In this document: positions 51,661-63,540 of the stretch, one piece after another
Position numbering within the stretch: position 1 is the first letter of the stretch
Layout: every line of letters begins with the position of its first letter
Program-made: the position numbers and the translations under genes
Notes under the pieces: model-generated
Seen by the model: the letters and a program-made list of their open reading frames with translations, nothing else
The model's database searches: none
What the model was told of the DNA's origin: nothing
NCBI GenBank assembly: GCA_009617715.1
Contig: VTFK01000008.1
Span: 1,860,001-1,924,000, forward strand
Origin: Plectrocnemia conspersa
Taxonomy: Eukaryota; Arthropoda; Insecta; Trichoptera; Polycentropodidae
Direction of reading: 5' to 3'
Length of the DNA: 64,000 bases

Positions 51661-52059
51661 ATAATCGCAATTTTTAAAATGTCATTTTATTAAGTTTGTG
51701 TGGGCACCAATACAATATCAGTGAAAACTTTTCGGTCGTAAATATTCAATTTACGCAAAATCTTTGTCGGTTTTTGCAAAATGCCATTACGCATAAAAAT
51801 GATACGAACACAACATCTGTGACTATCCTAGAATTTGTCGTCATCGATTTTAAATAAAAATTCGTTATGGTGTGACATTTATTTAAACCGATCTAGGAAA
51901 ATACATAAGTATATTTGAAACGATTTTTTTTAACAAAATTAAGTACCACTAATTATTTTTTAATTATTTAATTTTATATGAAAAAAAATATAATAATGAT
52001 ATATGTTAAAATAAAATACTATCAAAAATATAATTAATCCCTTTTGGTGCCCTAAAATA
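51661..52059. other. AT-rich spacer, nothing recognised
   Basis: No frame or motif could be supported. Confidence 0.5.
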
Positions 52060-52560
52060 TTCAAAGATGTCAGTAAGAGTCTGTTGAAGTCCCCGATAAG
52101 CATGTGGTATTATAACTTGACCACGTGACTACGATGCAGCGCTCGATATGCGTGTTGACCATAGGACGCCTACTCGCATACTGAAATTGAACCGAGTTAC
52201 TCGTTCTATCTCAGTTTGCGAAAAACCATATCATTATCTCTCTCACTGTTGTCACTTAGCAAGCGAGAGAGCGAAAGGGGAAATATCTCAACGTTCGCGC
52301 TCGAAAGAGCAGCTCCGACTTCAGTTCCTTCGACTTCGGTCCGTTTGCCGACAATGTTCGGAAGCGCTCGAAGCTGGTCAAATCAACTGAATTTACCCCG
52401 AAGTAACACACTATATTAACCGTCTTTGGCCAACCTTGGCCAACTTCCAGAGAGTGTAGTGCAGACATCAGGTTGTTGTTCAGTTTTTGTCTTTTTTGCC
52501 AAATTAACAAAGTATTTCAGCGATTAGGAAGACAAATGTGATAAATTAACTTAGCTGTAA
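52060..52560. promoter_or_regulatory. GC-rich island with GAGA-type motifs, possible promoter
   Basis: Composition jumps well above background. It contains CTCTCTC and GAGAGAG facing each other (about 52235-52270), clustered CpGs (52290-52330), an initiator-like TTCAGTTCC (about 52319) and a duplicated TTGGCCAA(C) word (about 52427-52443). Overlapping frames on both strands (+ 52148-52390, + 52216-52419, - 52256-52510) have no recognisable domain. GAGA-type motifs are typical of insect promoters; no transcript is evident. Confidence 0.35.
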
Positions 52561-53009
52561 AACCAGCGGCATCATAGAAATAACCAAACATCACCAAGGT
52601 ATGATCTCGGCTTACAAGTTTTAATTTGTCAGGGCTTGATATATCTTATCCTGACAAATAGCTGAAATTTAAAAAGGTTCAATTGTAGTGATCATAAAAA
52701 TGTTTAATTTACCTGATTTAAACATACTTCTATGCTACACAAAATAAATTACAAAAATTTACATATCCCATATTAATTTTAGACTGCATATATGTATATA
52801 TATATATATATACATGTAACTAGATTATTACATATAATATATTTTTATTTTACTAAATATTACAAAATTTTGCTTTTTACAACTATAGATTTAGTAGTAT
52901 ATGTTAATTATTTATTTACTCAAAACGCTTAAAGAGTATCTTATAAATAAAATGTCATTAGTCTTTCAACGCTGTAACTTCTTCAACGCATTAATTTTGT
53001 GCATTACAG
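52561..53009. other. AT-rich spacer with a short TA run
   Basis: A TATATA tract of about 22 bp at 52794-52815; otherwise nothing seen. Confidence 0.55.
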
Positions 53010-53080
53010 CAGCAGATGTTACTTCTTTCACTTCAGATTGAGGCGTACTATTTTGGCAAACTTATTTTTAAAGAAACGAG
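53010..53080 (+). other. Candidate exon (moderate to weak)
   Basis: Acceptor TTAATTTTGTGCATTACAG and donor CGAG|GTAAAA bound 71 nt with an open phase-0 frame reading QQMLLLSLQIEAYYFG and ending IFKETR. Frame would leave in phase 2, compatible with entry into the 56061 candidate in its hydrophobic frame. No family recognised; chance remains a real possibility. Confidence 0.27.
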
Positions 53081-53190
53081 GTAAAAGCTTAGCCAAACAC
53101 TTTAAATTGAAATAATTAATTCGATCCATCCAATAAATCATAGTTCAAAATTAGCTTAACGATCCACAATAAACATACACGGCCAGAATC

Positions 53191-53228
53191 CACGTGGTCC
53201 ACGTGTTAACGCAACTCGTATGACGTCA
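53191..53228. promoter_or_regulatory. E-box pair and CRE
   Basis: Two CACGTG sites (53191-53196 and 53200-53205) are followed by TGACGTCA (53221-53228), and another CACGTG lies near 53394. The surrounding 300 bp is GC-richer than average. A regulatory element is plausible but unproven. Confidence 0.38.
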
Positions 53229-56060
53229 GTCAGGTTTATATTTACCAAAACGAAATGGGGAAATGGAACGGGATTGGGCCGAGTTGCATCGGTTTATATT
53301 TGTATACCCCCAATAAAGATGGAATCGCCTTCTGGGCTTTCAAAATCTTCAAACAAGACGCAATAATAATTTCGATTGCTTATAAACAGACCACGTGTTT
53401 AGAGCAGTAGTGCGTCATCGATCACTCTCTGTGCTTCCGTGAAGATTTCAACTATAAATTGAACATAATTGATGATCTGTACGTGTTTATCGGCGATTGA
53501 TGATTGTTTTGTTGGCGTTCAAAGATTCAACGATTGATATAGTCGAAAAACTGGAAAATTCTAATATTGCAAAGGAAAAACCTGAGCTTTGATTACTGAT
53601 AAATTTATATTGTTCGACTGATTCATTTATACACATATATGTATGTGTATACATCATTGAAATTATGATTAAATCATGCTGATCAGTATGAAGATTAATA
53701 TCTAAGATCTGTCTTTTTGCACTTAAGATATATGTAACTGTAGCATTATATAATAAATAATGTACTTAATATACAATTTATAACTAATAAAAGTATTTAT
53801 TTAATTCATTAAATGAAGCTTGTACAACTTTGCAATTTTATTATTATATGAACTAAAAATCTATATATCTTTTATATTTAATAGTTTTGGCAACGAAATC
53901 AAAACGTCAATGATTTCTTAGAAAATACTATACTCAATATAACGATAAAAATAACCACGAAAATTTTAACTAAGAACATAATTTTACATACAAGGTCTCA
54001 TCACTATTTATTATTTTTTTTATAGTAATTTTAATAAGTCATAAATATTTTTGAACATTAATTTAATTTTACATTATATACTTTTTTTGAGCTATATATA
54101 AAAGCTTTTTTAGCATGCCTTCGAATTTCCATTTTTCCACAATAATTTGTTCCTATATGAGATTTTTCAGTTTTGTCTCATATTTTAAAAAGGTCTAGAA
54201 ATATTGAGATTTTTTATAATAAATTTAAAAAAATGTAAGAGCTTAATGGAACACTGTGAAAACTAATCAGAAATAGATACATTGACTTAAATTTAAGACG
54301 CAATACTATTAATATAATCAAGATGTATTTAGATTTGTTTATCAACAACAACCAATATATTTCAAGATCTTATCCGGATTTTGATTCTGGTTTTTTTAAC
54401 GCAAAAACATTGGTGAAGTAAACTTAAACATCCCCATCATCTACATATAATTAACACTGTCCAGATAATAAAAAAAATCTGCCTTCTAATAACAAATTAC
54501 AAATTAAGCTTAGGACCCATCTGCTTGTTCTAATTATCGAATCAAACACGTTATTGTTAGATTAGTATTCAGAGGCAAACTATTCGATATTATTTTGAGT
54601 ACGTTCCACTTTTTGATTCGATTCTAAAGGAATAGCTTTATTATTAATATCTGGGTCAAGAGAAATACAACGTAATACCGCTGAAACAGCAAGATGAGTT
54701 TCAAAACACACATAAAAAGTAAAGCATCAATTTATCAGTGTGTTTGAAAGATTCTTATTTTATGTATGATACAAAAATATAAATCACAGACAAGGTTTTC
54801 TTTTGCTTTGAGCTTTCCCTGATAATATGATTTCCTCTCAATCTTCAACGCAAACATTTCAAGCAAACTTTTGTATGAAATGGGATTATAATAATTGCGA
54901 TGAGAGCACTATGATAAGAAAACGCGTGTGCAAAACAAAATAAATAATTACTACATGACTTAGTTAGCGAACATATAGTACTTTAAAAAAAATGAAAAAA
55001 TAACTACACACTGAACTGATATGATATAATGTCCGGTTGGTTATTGAAATATAAATAAAAAAATAATACTAGACTTTGTATTAATTTAATAAATTGTTAT
55101 CGCTGTGATTCGCTCATTTAATTATATTATTTTAATATATGCGTAAAATATTATATTCAATTAAAAGCATACGATATTAATTTTGAGTAACAACCAGTTA
55201 AAGCCTGGGGGTCAAGACCTCGAATCTTAGGTACACGTGAGATTTGTATACGGATCGTGCTGACCTTCAGTTAACCGTATTAGCCACACCATATCCTGAG
55301 ATCAGCATTTCTCTTTTATGTATATGCGATATGTCGTTGAAAGGGAAAAATATTTAATACAACTAAAAAAGCAAGGAGCTCCAAAGTAGCTCCTAAAATG
55401 ACTTTGTTTTGAACTAAACTGTCACTTTTTGATCAGGTTAAATAGAAGTAATCAATCACATGAAATATGCATTGCTTATTACATCATACTTTTGACACAG
55501 TAGTGAATAGTTTGATCTGATTTTGGTAGTATTTTAATTAATAATACGTAGAAATCTATTAAGTCAGATCATGGGGTTAACAGTAATCAATGACGACGTT
55601 GATTCTACTGACCGCAAAATCTCACGAGCCATCGTGTCATGGGAACAGTTGTTTTAAAATTATCACAGCGATAAGAATACTAACAGAAATATCTTCAAAA
55701 TATAATCAACGTCATTCTACAACTGAAAATTCCGTAGTAATTTTTTATAGTTACATACTGTCGCATAGAGCGACACGTGACGATGTCGTCATTTAATCGT
55801 ACTGCATCGCAAAAAATAAACCATAAATCTCTCAGTCTTTATCTTGAGGAAAACTCGCGAAAAATAATAAGTCTTACTAAATTTTTATCAGCAAACAAGC
55901 CGAAAATTCAGCTAGTGTTGCGCAATTAACTCAAATCATGCTGATGGACACGAGACTTTATACAACATTGATGATAAGTTTGTTAAAACATACATTAAAA
56001 ATGCAATAAAAACTATGTATAGTACTGCACGATTGCTTTTAAAATATTATTATTTTACAG
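53229..56060. other. AT-rich stretch without a recognisable gene
   Basis: The 68-codon ATG frame at 55590-55796 lies in a GC-richer patch but has no motif or splice context; it is left as unsupported. Inside it ACGACGTTGATT and AATCAACGTCAT form an imperfect inverted pair. Confidence 0.5.
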
Positions 56061-56109
56061 TCCCATGATTTATTCAATTGTAGTGATAGTGACTTACCGC
56101 TCGGATTCG
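56061..56109 (+). other. Candidate exon (moderate)
   Basis: A strong acceptor (ATTATTATTTTACAG) and good donor (TTCG|GTAAAG) bound 49 nt. Phase 0 reads SHDLFNCSDSDLPLGF; phase 2 entry reads PMIYSIVVIVTYRSDS, membrane-like; the third frame is closed. Phase 0 is compatible with direct joining to the microexon at 44269. The signals are among the best in the right half of the window. Confidence 0.35.
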
Positions 56110-56793
56110 GTAAAGTTAAATTAAATTTGACTAAATTCAAGGTTTCAATGATGTATCGCTAATGTCTGCAAAAAACAGCGAGGGCTTTGTATATTGATCA
56201 AACAGGGAAATGTAGAGATTACGTTGTAGTATTTAGTTTAACGGTTGTCGATCTGGTGAAGTGCCAAAAAAAATCGGGCGATTCGCCGAATACATCTATT
56301 TTATTGCATAAATATTGTAATCGTAATTTTTTAGTTATATAATCTTAAAATTGTTATATATGAAAACCTTGATTTAATGGGAACGGGTTATATTTATAAA
56401 CAGCTTCACATCTATTACTGAAATTATTCACTACTTTTTTATTAAATTATATTTCATGAATAAACTATATTTAATTATTGATTATAAAATCATTTGAACC
56501 ACACTATTAGGGTTTTGAGAGTAATGAAAATTAAATTCATAACTATAATATGTTATATCAATAAAAATCATTTCATTCTAATCAAGAATTAATTTTTAAC
56601 CTAATATAGTTAAAAAAAAAATTAATTATAATTATTATTTAAAATTTAATGGCATAGATATTTACATCTTTCTTTAAATACTCTTACAAATATTAATATG
56701 CGTAGTGTTTCGTGTAAAATGTTTTTTTTTCCGCTGGAGTATCGAGTTGAATTATTGTCGGCTGTGATCTGTCGTGATATGATCTTGTGTTGT
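56110..56793. other. AT-rich spacer, nothing recognised
   Basis: No frame or element end could be supported. Confidence 0.5.
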
Positions 56794-56984
56794 TGTTGGA
56801 AAATCCGCTGATGTGTCTCGCACTGTGATTCTTTGGGTTATGTGTCTCACACTGTGACTCCTTAGGTGACTCCGCTCAGTGGTCAAATGTCACATATTTT
56901 ATATTGCTGGTTCAAGACAGCTCTGACGAATCGCAGATGAAGATGTTATTGGGCCAATTTCCTCGCTTTTTAAGCACGCCAACA
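56794..56984. mobile_element. Possible solo LTR (191 bp) with internal duplication
   Basis: The segment begins TGTTGGAAAATCCG and ends TTAAGCACGCCAACA, giving the TGTTGG...CCAACA ends usual for copia-type LTRs, and is GC-richer than its flanks. A TATATTGC-type box lies inside (about 56900). A 29 bp tandem duplication occurs at 56811-56868 (ATGTGTCTCGCACTGTGA and its copy). The flanking pentamers do not match, so no target duplication supports it. Regulatory island is the alternative. Confidence 0.28.
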
Positions 56985-58374
56985 AAATGTGTTTATGCCT
57001 TAGATGGCCACTCTCAGTGATCGTTAGCAAGAGGTAAAAATAACAATAGTCCTTTTGCGCATGGTAGAACTCATTAACTATCGCGCATCTTCTCCAAACA
57101 AATAGTAGTTTTTTGGGTGCTCGCGAGAGATGTGTTAATAGGTAGTTAGTGAATTAATACCAATTATTAACGCAAATGCTTAGCCCCTAGTTATCTATTC
57201 CCGATCTATCATCGATGGTTAAGCCTTACTTTAGACGAGATAGTATTTTTTTATTTGTTCGAAATTGGAACCACTACAAAATTAGCACCATAGACTAGTA
57301 GTGGAAGACGAGTGCTTTTCACATTTAAATTAATGGTTTTTATATAATTTCAATTATGATCCATCATTTGATACAATTTTGATTTTCTTAGATTATTCTA
57401 ATCACACGGATAAATATCGTGATGAATAATTAAAATAAAATCGTGCAAGGTCGTGCATAATGACATATATTGATAGCAAGCTGTAATCATAGTTAAAATA
57501 ATAAAATATAGCACTGATTTACAGACTTTGTTTTCAGCATGATATATAATTAAATACCTAATAGTTATTGATCATGTTTACCCCGTTTTAACACATTAGA
57601 TTAACGTCTGTCATATTGCGGAAATTTACAATAAGCAGCTAAGATTTTATACTGTGCTTCCATAATTTAATTCCATAAGTCCAGAGCTTGTGAAGTATTT
57701 ATTTCCTTTAAACACAACAAGCAATTCATATAAATAATTTATTATTATAAGAAATATTGCATTCATTATTTTATTCATGTACAAGTTGCGCATTTATTTT
57801 ATAATGTATACTTAAGTAAGGTATTTGCAACGATGCAATGTATATTTATAACTGATATGCATCCAGACTGTTCACAGGTTACATGCAACATGTAACCACA
57901 AAAATAGAACTTGAACGTCGAACACGACTCTTGGAAGGTTAAAGCCCTCGCTTATTTCTCTCTATATACATATATTTTATTATAGAAAAGGTTTAAAAAC
58001 AATCATATTTTCCATTTTAAAGATACATCGTAACTCTTAACATATTTTTATATAAAAATAGCATAACCTTTTCGATAAACTTTTGTTTGTTTATTTTTTT
58101 TCCGAAGGACAATCGCGTGTGTTTACCCCCAACGTAGATTTATCTAAATTATTGTTAATAGTGGTAATTGCATTAATAAATTGTGCAAATCAAACAAAAA
58201 CATGTTATGCGTTGGAATATGACTGTTTGAATAATATTAAATAGGTCAAGAAAACATCGATTTTTTTCGTGATACGTGTTATCGCTCAATTAGTAAATCC
58301 AGTAATTAGCACTGGGTATTTGTTATTTATTTATTTTTTGTAAAATTATAAAGAACCGGACCTTTATAAAAGGG
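56985..58374. other. AT-rich stretch, GC-richer at its left end
   Basis: 56985-57250 continues the GC-richer island. A donor-like AGAG|GTAAAA near 57033 lacks an acceptor. Nothing else recognised. Confidence 0.5.
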
Positions 58375-58426
58375 AAAATGTGAGAAATAGGAATAAATTA
58401 ATATTTATTCCTATTATTCACATTTT
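58375..58426. repeat. Near-perfect hairpin, 24 bp arms and 4 nt loop
   Basis: The arms (58375-58398, starting AAAATGTGAGAAATAGG, and 58403-58426) pair at 22 of 24 positions around TAAT. One of the two differences is a G-U wobble on the + strand RNA. It resembles the hairpin at 25566 in size and starts with the same AAAATG word. Confidence 0.75.
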
Positions 58427-59088
58427 ATATTAAACTACTTTTAAGTGCGAGTATATGAAGGAAAAAATAAATGTACAAAGGTTGAATGATTATAACACAA
58501 TTTATTGCAAACCACATCAGTCAACCTACGCGTTGCACTGAATCATATTAACTGTGTAATTATTTAACCGAGCTTTAAAAAATAATGATATATTTATTTT
58601 GAAATCGCGTTATACGTTTTCCTGAAGTTTATTTCGAATTGATTCCAAGAAAATTGTCACTTGTAAATTTGGAAAAGAGTAGACTGTGAGTCTGGGAAGA
58701 GCGTCACGGGAAATTAATGTTCGATCATCTCCACGAAATATACATATTCATATAAATGTATTCCGGGAATATGTTTCCACCAGACTGCGTATCACCATTT
58801 TGACTAATTTATAACGGTTTATATTCGTATACATACGTAATTGCAATAAATATCATAACTAAATAAATCCATCGAGGCAATAAAGAAAAAAACCTATGTA
58901 AACTGCAAAAACATTTTTTCAATAAATCGTGTATAAGGAATATAATATATTGAATATAAAATAGGCACTATATGCCAAATACTTGATATAGTGTTAATAA
59001 ATTTTTAAATGAAAAATATAGGATTATAAAATATATTTTTTCAGATATAGAGTTGAATGGGATTAAGATTTATTGTAAAAAACCTGTT
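58427..59088. other. AT-rich spacer, nothing recognised
   Basis: No frame or motif could be supported. Confidence 0.5.
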
Positions 59089-59500
59089 ATTAGTTTGCAA
59101 AACCTACCATTGTTATATTGTTAGGTGGGTCTTCAGAAAGAAGACACATAATTAAATATGAAAGTAACAGAAAAAACAATAAAAGCAATACTGAAATATT
59201 AATGAAAAATTAATATATTAAAAAGAGTATTAATATGCTTGATGTAAAGGAGAGATGGGGACATTTATTTTTGTCTTCTAATTTTGTAAAGGATACAAAT
59301 TTGAAACCGACTGTATTAAATTTTATTAATATGAATATTAAGGAGAGCAGGTGATATCCTTTCTGGAGGTTTGGGTGTATTATATTTTTTTCTGTGTCTG
59401 TGGGGAAGTTTAATGGTGCATATATTTTAAGGGAAGTTCTAAAGTATAGCTTCAATAATGTATTATATTTAGATCAGTCAAAGATTGTGTGTCAAATTGT
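59089..59500 (+). pseudogene. Unassigned protein-like relic
   Basis: One + strand frame reads FAKPTIVILLGGSSERRHII, KYESNRKNNKSNTEILMKN, a TAA, YIKKSINMLDVKERWGHLFL, SSNFVKDTNLKPTVLNFI and a TGA near 59355. It then continues YPFWRFGCIIFFSVSVGKFN and AYILREVLKYSFNNVLYLDQ to about 59500. Only two stops interrupt about 135 codons, and the coding-like strand is unusually G-rich for this region. No family is recognised. The minus-strand frame over the same DNA (59210-59455) is probably its shadow. A decayed transposon or retrogene is the simplest guess. Confidence 0.35.
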
Positions 59501-62384
59501 ATAGATAGAAATTCGAGCAATTTTATTTAGATTAAACATATATTATACATCTACATTTTATTAAATTGAGCTTGTATTAAATCTGATATAATTATGCTAC
59601 GTCTATAAAAAATATCAAATCCCACATTTTCTAACCAACTGAGTATTATTAAAAAATATTATCATATTTATGTTGCATTATTTGTATATATATGTAAATT
59701 AAATAAGTATTAAATTTAATAAAAGTCATAAAATGTTAAGAGTACCCAAAAATGATTTTTAGCTCATTTTTTTTTGGATATGCCTTTATATATCAAATAA
59801 TCTGTAAACTGTAATCTGCATATTTTTTAATAAGTTTTTTGTAAATATATTCCAATTTAATTTGTAATGAGAAGTAGTTTTATTCTAGATTTATCAATTT
59901 ACAAAATATTCCATAAATTAATAATTCTTTTTCATACACGAATCTTAGATTTGTATAATGAAGCCAAATTGAGATGAGTTCTAATATGCTTATTATATTT
60001 TATTTTATTTATAACATTAATTTTTGAAGCAACGTTTTCTAATTATATTAATAATAACCAATGTTTAATAAAATAACTTTTAGTGCCATTTATTATTTTT
60101 AATTACATGTGTATGCATGTTCTGTAATGAACACGTATTTAATTAGTATACGATGTGAGTAATCACATTTGATCCATAAACTCTATGATAAAATTAATTT
60201 GCTATGTCATATATATCATATATACATATTATTTTATATGGAAAATCCAAGAAAATGCTTAATAACCATTAAAATTATTCGCAATAAACTTTAATTAAGA
60301 AAATATTAGTAACGCTAAATCTTAAAGGTTCTTTGGTCGTTAACTGATAAAATTATCTTAATAGTTACGTTATAATCCCACGTAAAATTACGATTTAAAA
60401 ATACGAAATCTAAAAATTGTGAATGAACTTAAAATAAAAAAACATAGGCGTCATCTGAGTATTGAAGAAAAAATAGCTTATAAATACTTTAAAGTTGACT
60501 GAACTACTCTCTATTCTATTATTGTATATACTACGCGTATATTCATTCATAACTCTACTATATCATAATTTAGTAATTACTTGACCCGCGTTGATTAAAC
60601 AGGTCATATTTATACATTAACATGTAATATTTTTAATTAGTCTAATAAGCGTGTGGCGATAAAGAGTTATCACCAAAGCAACACGATAGGTTTATTTTAA
60701 ATAAAATAAAAATAATACATTGGAAATTTACCACTGCGATATTATTTATAAATTCTTATCGTTTCTAATTGATATAAATATAATATTTAAACAAGTCGTG
60801 TCAAAAAGACGACCTTTGAAAAACGCATGAAAAAAACGATCATCCTTCAACGCTTCAGTGTAATTTCTGTATTTTTACATGTTCAATAATGACAACTTGT
60901 TTTTCGTTCAAGACGTGATGAACTTATTATATACATAAACAATATTTAAAGAAGGCTTATTGAGTTGTTTGTGTGAGTTTAATCTTCAATGATAATAACG
61001 CAAAGTGGAATAACATTTTAGGTGTCCTTCTCTTATATTATATAAGCGTAGGAATATTTATAATTTAGTTATGATATAATTTTATTAGCCCTTATCAGCT
61101 CAAAATAGGCTTTTTATAAATAACTACAGTAGTTCAATGTCAATGATTAACAATAGTTGCCAACCAAATTTAAAATGGCACTATACATGTGCTAACCATA
61201 TTTTCCTTTAATTTAGTGGTTTATTTAATAGGAGCGTGTTGCTATGAGCTAATCGTTTATTTACTAAGTGTTATTTTTTTACTTACATAATTAAGTCCTG
61301 CCTAGTGATACGATCGTGAGAACCTGTAAATTTTACACATTGGAAGATACCGATATATACATATATAGTTAACGTAGATTAGTGTCTAGACTCTAGACTA
61401 AACGGACACTTCTCAGAAGAATCTTTGACTCTACTGACATTTCTCAATAAAATATAAACAGGCAAATAAAGGCCATGTATAGAGAATTATCATATTGATG
61501 CTATTATATTATTATAAGAACTGTATGGTAACAGTTCAATTCCACTTAATTTATAATCAGTGGAATTAGATTAGATTATTAATGTTAATGTTAAAAAACA
61601 GAAGTAGATCATTTAGAAAACTGTTACTATGCTTTAGTGATAGAACTATGTATGTAGGTCAATTTTTTCAATTTTATGTTGAACGAAAAGAGATGTTTTA
61701 AGATCAAAGTAAATGGAACTGATCGTATCATATAAGCATCATATAATTTATTAATATATGTACAAAGACTTATTTATATTATAATATATTTTAAGGTTAA
61801 TGTAAACATTGACTTTCAAGGATTTTACTATAATTTCATTATTATATATTATATTTAAAGTATATAATATACTATATGTAAACAGACAATTTTATTTAAG
61901 ATATTTTAGTACGCGTTTATATTTTTTAAAGAGTCAGAATATCAGATTTATTTAAAAAAATATGTGATTAGTATAATATGAGAGAGCATAGAGATCAAAA
62001 TAGTTTGTAAATATATTGTTTTAATTTAAAAATGCACAATTCCTCTTTATTTAAAGGAGGCATTTAGCTGTAAAATATTTTCTCAGACTTCTAGAGTGCA
62101 AATGAGATATTTTTAACAGATGGTATTAAAAAAGTACAGTCATGTCAGAGGAATGTAAAACGTATGATGAAAAGGAGATTCAGTTAACTCTACATGAGTA
62201 TATATTATTATGATTTAATTTATTGCATTCTCCATTTTGCTTAAAATTTTGTCGCGACCCATAAATAGACGTTTTTTAATCGTCAACGTAGTTAAAGTGA
62301 AATTATTTGTGAAACTTTGCAATTATGATTTTAGCTTCTTAGAGGTATGAATAAAACACATCATTAAACAATGCATTCGTTAAG
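59501..62384. other. AT-rich stretch without a recognisable gene
   Basis: No gene or element piece was recognised. A small palindromic pair GTCTAGA/CTCTAGAC lies near 61384-61398. Confidence 0.5.
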
Positions 62385-62606
62385 AGACTGAGAGAGTACA
62401 CGATATGCGTCGCGTTGCTTGGCACTTCATATGTCTCCTGTTCGCCTCTGCTGTCGTCACAGAAAGGAATATATTTTTTTATCAATATTTTATTTAAGCA
62501 TTTTACTGATTCTGAATTATTGTTACAGAAAAGCCTTAAATTTTTATCAAATATTTTTTTCTCCTAAGCCCCGAGGAAGTCAGAGCCCATAGTTTGCGCA
62601 CCACTG
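62385..62606. mobile_element. One end of a second hAT element
   Basis: Read from the minus strand, the end at 62606 starts CAGTGGTGCGCAAACTATGG and continues GCTCTGACTTCCTCGGGG, a classic hAT terminus. A GC-rich patch at 62385-62465 is probably internal element sequence. The opposite end and the octamer expected from target duplication (CCTTACAA lies next to this end) were not found to the left, so the element is truncated or its far end is eroded. Left border given here is approximate. Confidence 0.65.
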
Positions 62607-62676
62607 CCTTACAAAATCAAGATCCCACTCGTTATTCTCGACCATCGCGGACAGGACTCAGTACTTGTACTCAGTA

Positions 62677-62757
62677 CTCAGGACTAAACGAGAAATTCAG
62701 CTTCTCAACGAGCTTGTCAAACACAATGATGTTTATGAGGTGCTGGATTTTTTCAAA
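62677..62757 (-). other. Possible coding fragment, unassigned
   Basis: On the minus strand a protein-like frame reads FEKIQHLINIIVFDKLVEKL and NFSFSPEY, then a TGA. It is short, has no good acceptor upstream and no recognised family. It may be part of a gene or older element disrupted by the neighbouring hAT insertion. Confidence 0.22.
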
Positions 62758-62859
62758 TATTTATCAATTTAATTTAGAATTTCGTTTCAAATTTCATGCA
62801 TACGTACATTTGTATATTTGTAATAAATATATAAATAAGATAAGTAACCGCGTAGAAAA

Positions 62860-63230
62860 CCTAACCCACGTGTCGATAACGTGTCTACGAAACCACGTGT
62901 CCGTTCAAATTGTTACTGCGATTTCACGACAGGCGTGCAGACAATTTACAACGGACATCCATAAAGTCTTAAAAGCAACGCTCGCAAAATATCTATTTCG
63001 AATCGATTGTGCAAAAATAGCGAGACTAGGCGCGAGACGGTGTCGTCCGCCGCCATGCTAATTTTGAACCGACAGCCGACAACAGTCGACAGCAGCCGAA
63101 AATTCGCTCACTGTTGCCATGGTCGTATACATAGAGTATATGGTCGTACACGTCAAATTACACTTGCAACTCGGACACTTTACGATGCCTTGATTGAAGG
63201 GTCTATGTACCGTTCGATCCATTAGGGTCG
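62860..63230. promoter_or_regulatory. GC-rich island with two E-boxes and strong start codons on both strands
   Basis: A sharp GC and CpG rise. CACGTG occurs at 62867-62872 and 62894-62899. At 63055 a + strand ATG in GCCGCCATG context opens a 56-codon frame (MLILNRQPTTVDSS... to MYRSIH, stop at 63223-63225). On the minus strand an ATG at 63056-63054 with A at -3 and G at +4 opens MAADDTVSRLVSLFLHNRFE and 16 more codons, reaching a possible donor TT|GTAAAT just before its stop. The two starts overlap, so at most one is likely used. This may be a promoter and first exon of a minus-strand gene; no downstream exon could be joined. Confidence 0.35.
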
Positions 63231-63516
63231 CTTAACTTCAAAAGTTTATATTCACTATAAATAAATTTTCATAAGAACCTAATTTATATATTTATAATAA
63301 GTTGTCATTTTTTTTTTAAATTGCATACGCCACTTTTGATTATAAAACAGTGAAGTTCCTTGGTACACTATACTTTAGTATCGAATGTTACAAGGAAATG
63401 AATAATGGGAGCATTGTGTTTAAATTAATTATAGAAATGCTAACGTTTAATTACGGCTGGATTTGATTAAACAAAGTTATAGCTGGTTTTGAAAGTAGAC
63501 GACCCATGTGTGCGTC

Positions 63517-63540
63517 GTGACGTCACTTTTTATATAAACG
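63517..63540 (+). promoter_or_regulatory. Promoter-like CRE plus TATA box
   Basis: The palindrome GTGACGTCAC (63517-63526) stands five bases before TATATAAACG (TATA box 63531-63537). On the + strand this predicts initiation near 63560-63570. The arrangement is typical of CREB-responsive promoters. No coding frame follows before the window end apart from a five-codon ATGGCC frame. Confidence 0.4.

Noticed and set aside
55590..55796. 68-codon ATG frame
   Set aside because: No known motif, no promoter or splice context, and a frame of this length occurs by chance in a GC-richer patch.
62594..63061. 155-codon + strand frame, longest in the window
   Set aside because: It starts within the hAT terminus and runs through AT-rich DNA into the GC island; the translation joins unrelated sequence types and has no recognisable domain.
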